Shown here in pieces: positions 5,027 to 5,916 of a stretch of 5,916 nt of DNA. The first letter of the stretch is position 1. Every line of letters begins with the position of its first letter. Under the pieces are notes generated by a model. That model was not told where the DNA came from. It saw nothing but the letters and a program-made list of their open reading frames with translations, and made no database searches. The position numbers were made by a program, and so were the translations under genes. Source of the stretch: an uncultured Porphyromonas sp. (GTDB lineage: Bacteria > Bacteroidota > Bacteroidia > Bacteroidales > Porphyromonadaceae); the NCBI GenBank assembly GCA_902465775.1, contig CABQOJ010000081.1, positions 1-5,916 on the forward strand, read 5' to 3'.

Positions 5027-5916
5027 CTAATGCGACACATGCACCCGCTTGGTGGCGGGAGCCATCGTCAGTCTTTCCTGCACGCGCTCCGTCACAGCCG
5101 TGGCCAGCTCAGCGAAGTAGTGACTCATCACCTGGTCACTCTGCGCGGCTATCGGCTCTCCCGCATCGCCAGCCTCGCAGACACTCTGCACGAGTGGCAG
5201 CTGACCCAAGAGCGGGATATGAAGCTCCTCGGCCAATCGCTTGCCTCCGTCACGACCGAAGATGTAGTACTTATTGTCCGGCAGCTCGGCAGGCGTAAAC
5301 CACGACATATTCTCCACCAAACCAAGGATAGGCACATTGACAGGATCCGTCTGGAAGAGGTTGATCCCCTTCATCGCATCGACGAGCGCCACCTCTTGCG
5401 GTGTAGTCACCACGATAGCGCCCGTGAGTGGGAGCGTCTGCACCAGTGTCAGGGCTATGTCTCCCGTGCCAGGAGGCATGTCAATGAGCAGGTAGTCTAG
5501 CTCTCCCCAGTGTCCCTCGGTGAGCATCTGCTTGAGCGCATTTGAAGCCATCGTGCCACGCCATAGGAGCGCTTGGTTAGGACTCACGAAGAAGCCGATG
5601 GAGAGCATCTTGATCCCCTCCGTCACGACGATCGGAGCGATGCGATCCTTGCCGTCCACCTCCTCAGCCACAGGCCGAGCGTCCTCACAGTGAAACATCT
5701 TAGGCATCGACGGACCATAGATGTCGGCATCGAGGAGGCCTACTTTATACCCTTGGCGGGCTAGAGCCACAGCCAGATTGCTCGTGACCGTACTCTTGCC
5801 CACGCCCCCCTTGCCACTGAAGATGGCGATCGTGTTAGAGACCATCGGAAGCGGGTTCTCCACCTCAGGCTGCTCAGGCTCCTCTCTAAAGGTTGCCTTG
5901 ATACGCCCCGCCACAT
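5027..5916 (-). CDS. mrp: Mrp/ApbC family Fe-S cluster carrier ATPase, N-terminus cut by window edge
   Basis: Mrp/ApbC proteins are cytosolic deviant-Walker P-loop ATPases that carry Fe-S clusters to apo-proteins. About 295 residues are visible. The frame is open at the right edge, so the GTG at 5914 is likely an internal Val; the missing part should be the N-terminal DUF59/MIP18-like domain common in this group. Numbering from that Val, the deviant Walker A GKGGVGKST is at 34-42, the DADIYGPSMPKM switch I region at 62-73, the LLIDMPPGTGD Walker B/switch II at 142-152, TTPQEVALVDAMKG at 170-183, and ENMSWF at 201-206. The CxxC that binds the bridging cluster in many relatives is absent: residues after ENMSWF are TPAELPDNKYYIFG. 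The only Cys visible are 76 and 246. The ending PATKRVHVSH resembles Bacteroidota relatives, so the TAG stop looks natural. It lies upstream of, and codirectional with, the envelope cluster. Confidence 0.95.
   Translation of the reverse strand, partial: VAGRIKATFREEPEQPEVENPLPMVSNTIAIFSGKGGVGKSTVTSNLAVALARQGYKVGLLDADIYGPSMPKMFHCEDARPVAEEVDGKDRIAPIVVTEGIKMLSIGFFVSPNQALLWRGTMASNALKQMLTEGHWGELDYLLIDMPPGTGDIALTLVQTLPLTGAIVVTTPQEVALVDAMKGINLFQTDPVNVPILGLVENMSWFTPAELPDNKYYIFGRDGGKRLAEELHIPLLGQLPLVQSVCEAGDAGEPIAAQSDQVMSHYFAELATAVTERVQERLTMAPATKRVHVSH

Larger units (their letters stand above)
4740..5029. repeat. 290-bp repeat-filled segment bracketed by an 11-bp inverted repeat
   Basis: TAGAGGTTAGA at 4740-4750 is the exact reverse complement of TCTAACCTCTA at 5019-5029. 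The segment between contains only short repeats and no ORF. Counting ten bases as the arm, both ends are flanked by AAT, which could be a 3-bp target duplication or chance. The layout resembles a MITE-type nonautonomous element, and P. gingivalis is known to carry MITEs built of about 23-nt bricks (BrickBuilt). However, I cannot show a sequence match. The right arm contains the mrp stop codon. A third, near copy of the arm (4966-4976) weakens the case for true termini. Confidence 0.4.

Noticed and set aside
4971..5030. Intrinsic terminator for mrp from the TTAGAGGTT/AACCTCTAA inverted repeat.
   Set aside because: The stem is 9 bp and AT-rich with a 42-nt loop, it overlaps the stop codon, and no T-run follows on the transcribed strand.
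4978..5298. Plus-strand ORF of 106 codons crossing the mrp 3' end and the 9-bp repeat.
   Set aside because: It is antisense to conserved mrp sequence, is Pro/Ala/Arg-rich low-complexity protein and has no family resemblance.
5912..5914. GTG at the right edge as the true start of mrp.
   Set aside because: The frame remains open to the edge and the family normally has an N-terminal domain before this point, so the codon is most likely internal.

Overview
The window fits a Bacteroidales genome, most likely Porphyromonas or a close relative. The clues are lineage-typical: a BamA with a Gly/Tyr-rich outer loop, an Mrp/ApbC of the Bacteroidota type, DUF6242- and DUF6089-like envelope proteins next to uppS-bamA, a TAnnTTTG promoter box, weak or absent Shine-Dalgarno sites, and base composition near half G+C by eye. 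The genus is inference; the phylum/order is well supported.

All five genes lie on the minus strand, so they are read from high to low coordinates. At the right edge is the nucleotide-binding part of Mrp/ApbC (5916-5027), an Fe-S cluster carrier ATPase whose N-terminus is outside the window. A 332-bp gap follows (5026-4695). It is full of short repeats: a 9-bp tandem repeat, a 7-bp tandem repeat and six short palindromes about 21 bp apart. An 11-bp inverted repeat brackets most of it. A TAnnTTTG promoter box sits at its low-coordinate end.

A tight cell-envelope gene cluster starts there: a DUF6242-like lipoprotein with Asp-box repeats (4694-3324), 18 nt, a DUF6089-like outer-membrane beta-barrel (3305-2571), an ATGA overlap, uppS (2574-1858), 48 nt, then bamA (1809 to the left edge, C-terminus cut off). 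The spacing suggests one transcript. UppS makes the undecaprenyl carrier for peptidoglycan and surface glycans, and BamA inserts beta-barrels in the outer membrane. The two uncharacterised envelope proteins therefore probably belong to the same outer-membrane or wall-building program; their exact roles are not known from sequence.

No tRNA, rRNA, CRISPR array, transposase or obvious pseudogene was seen. The most unusual material is the repeat-built spacer at 4740-5029 and the Gly/Tyr tract in BamA.
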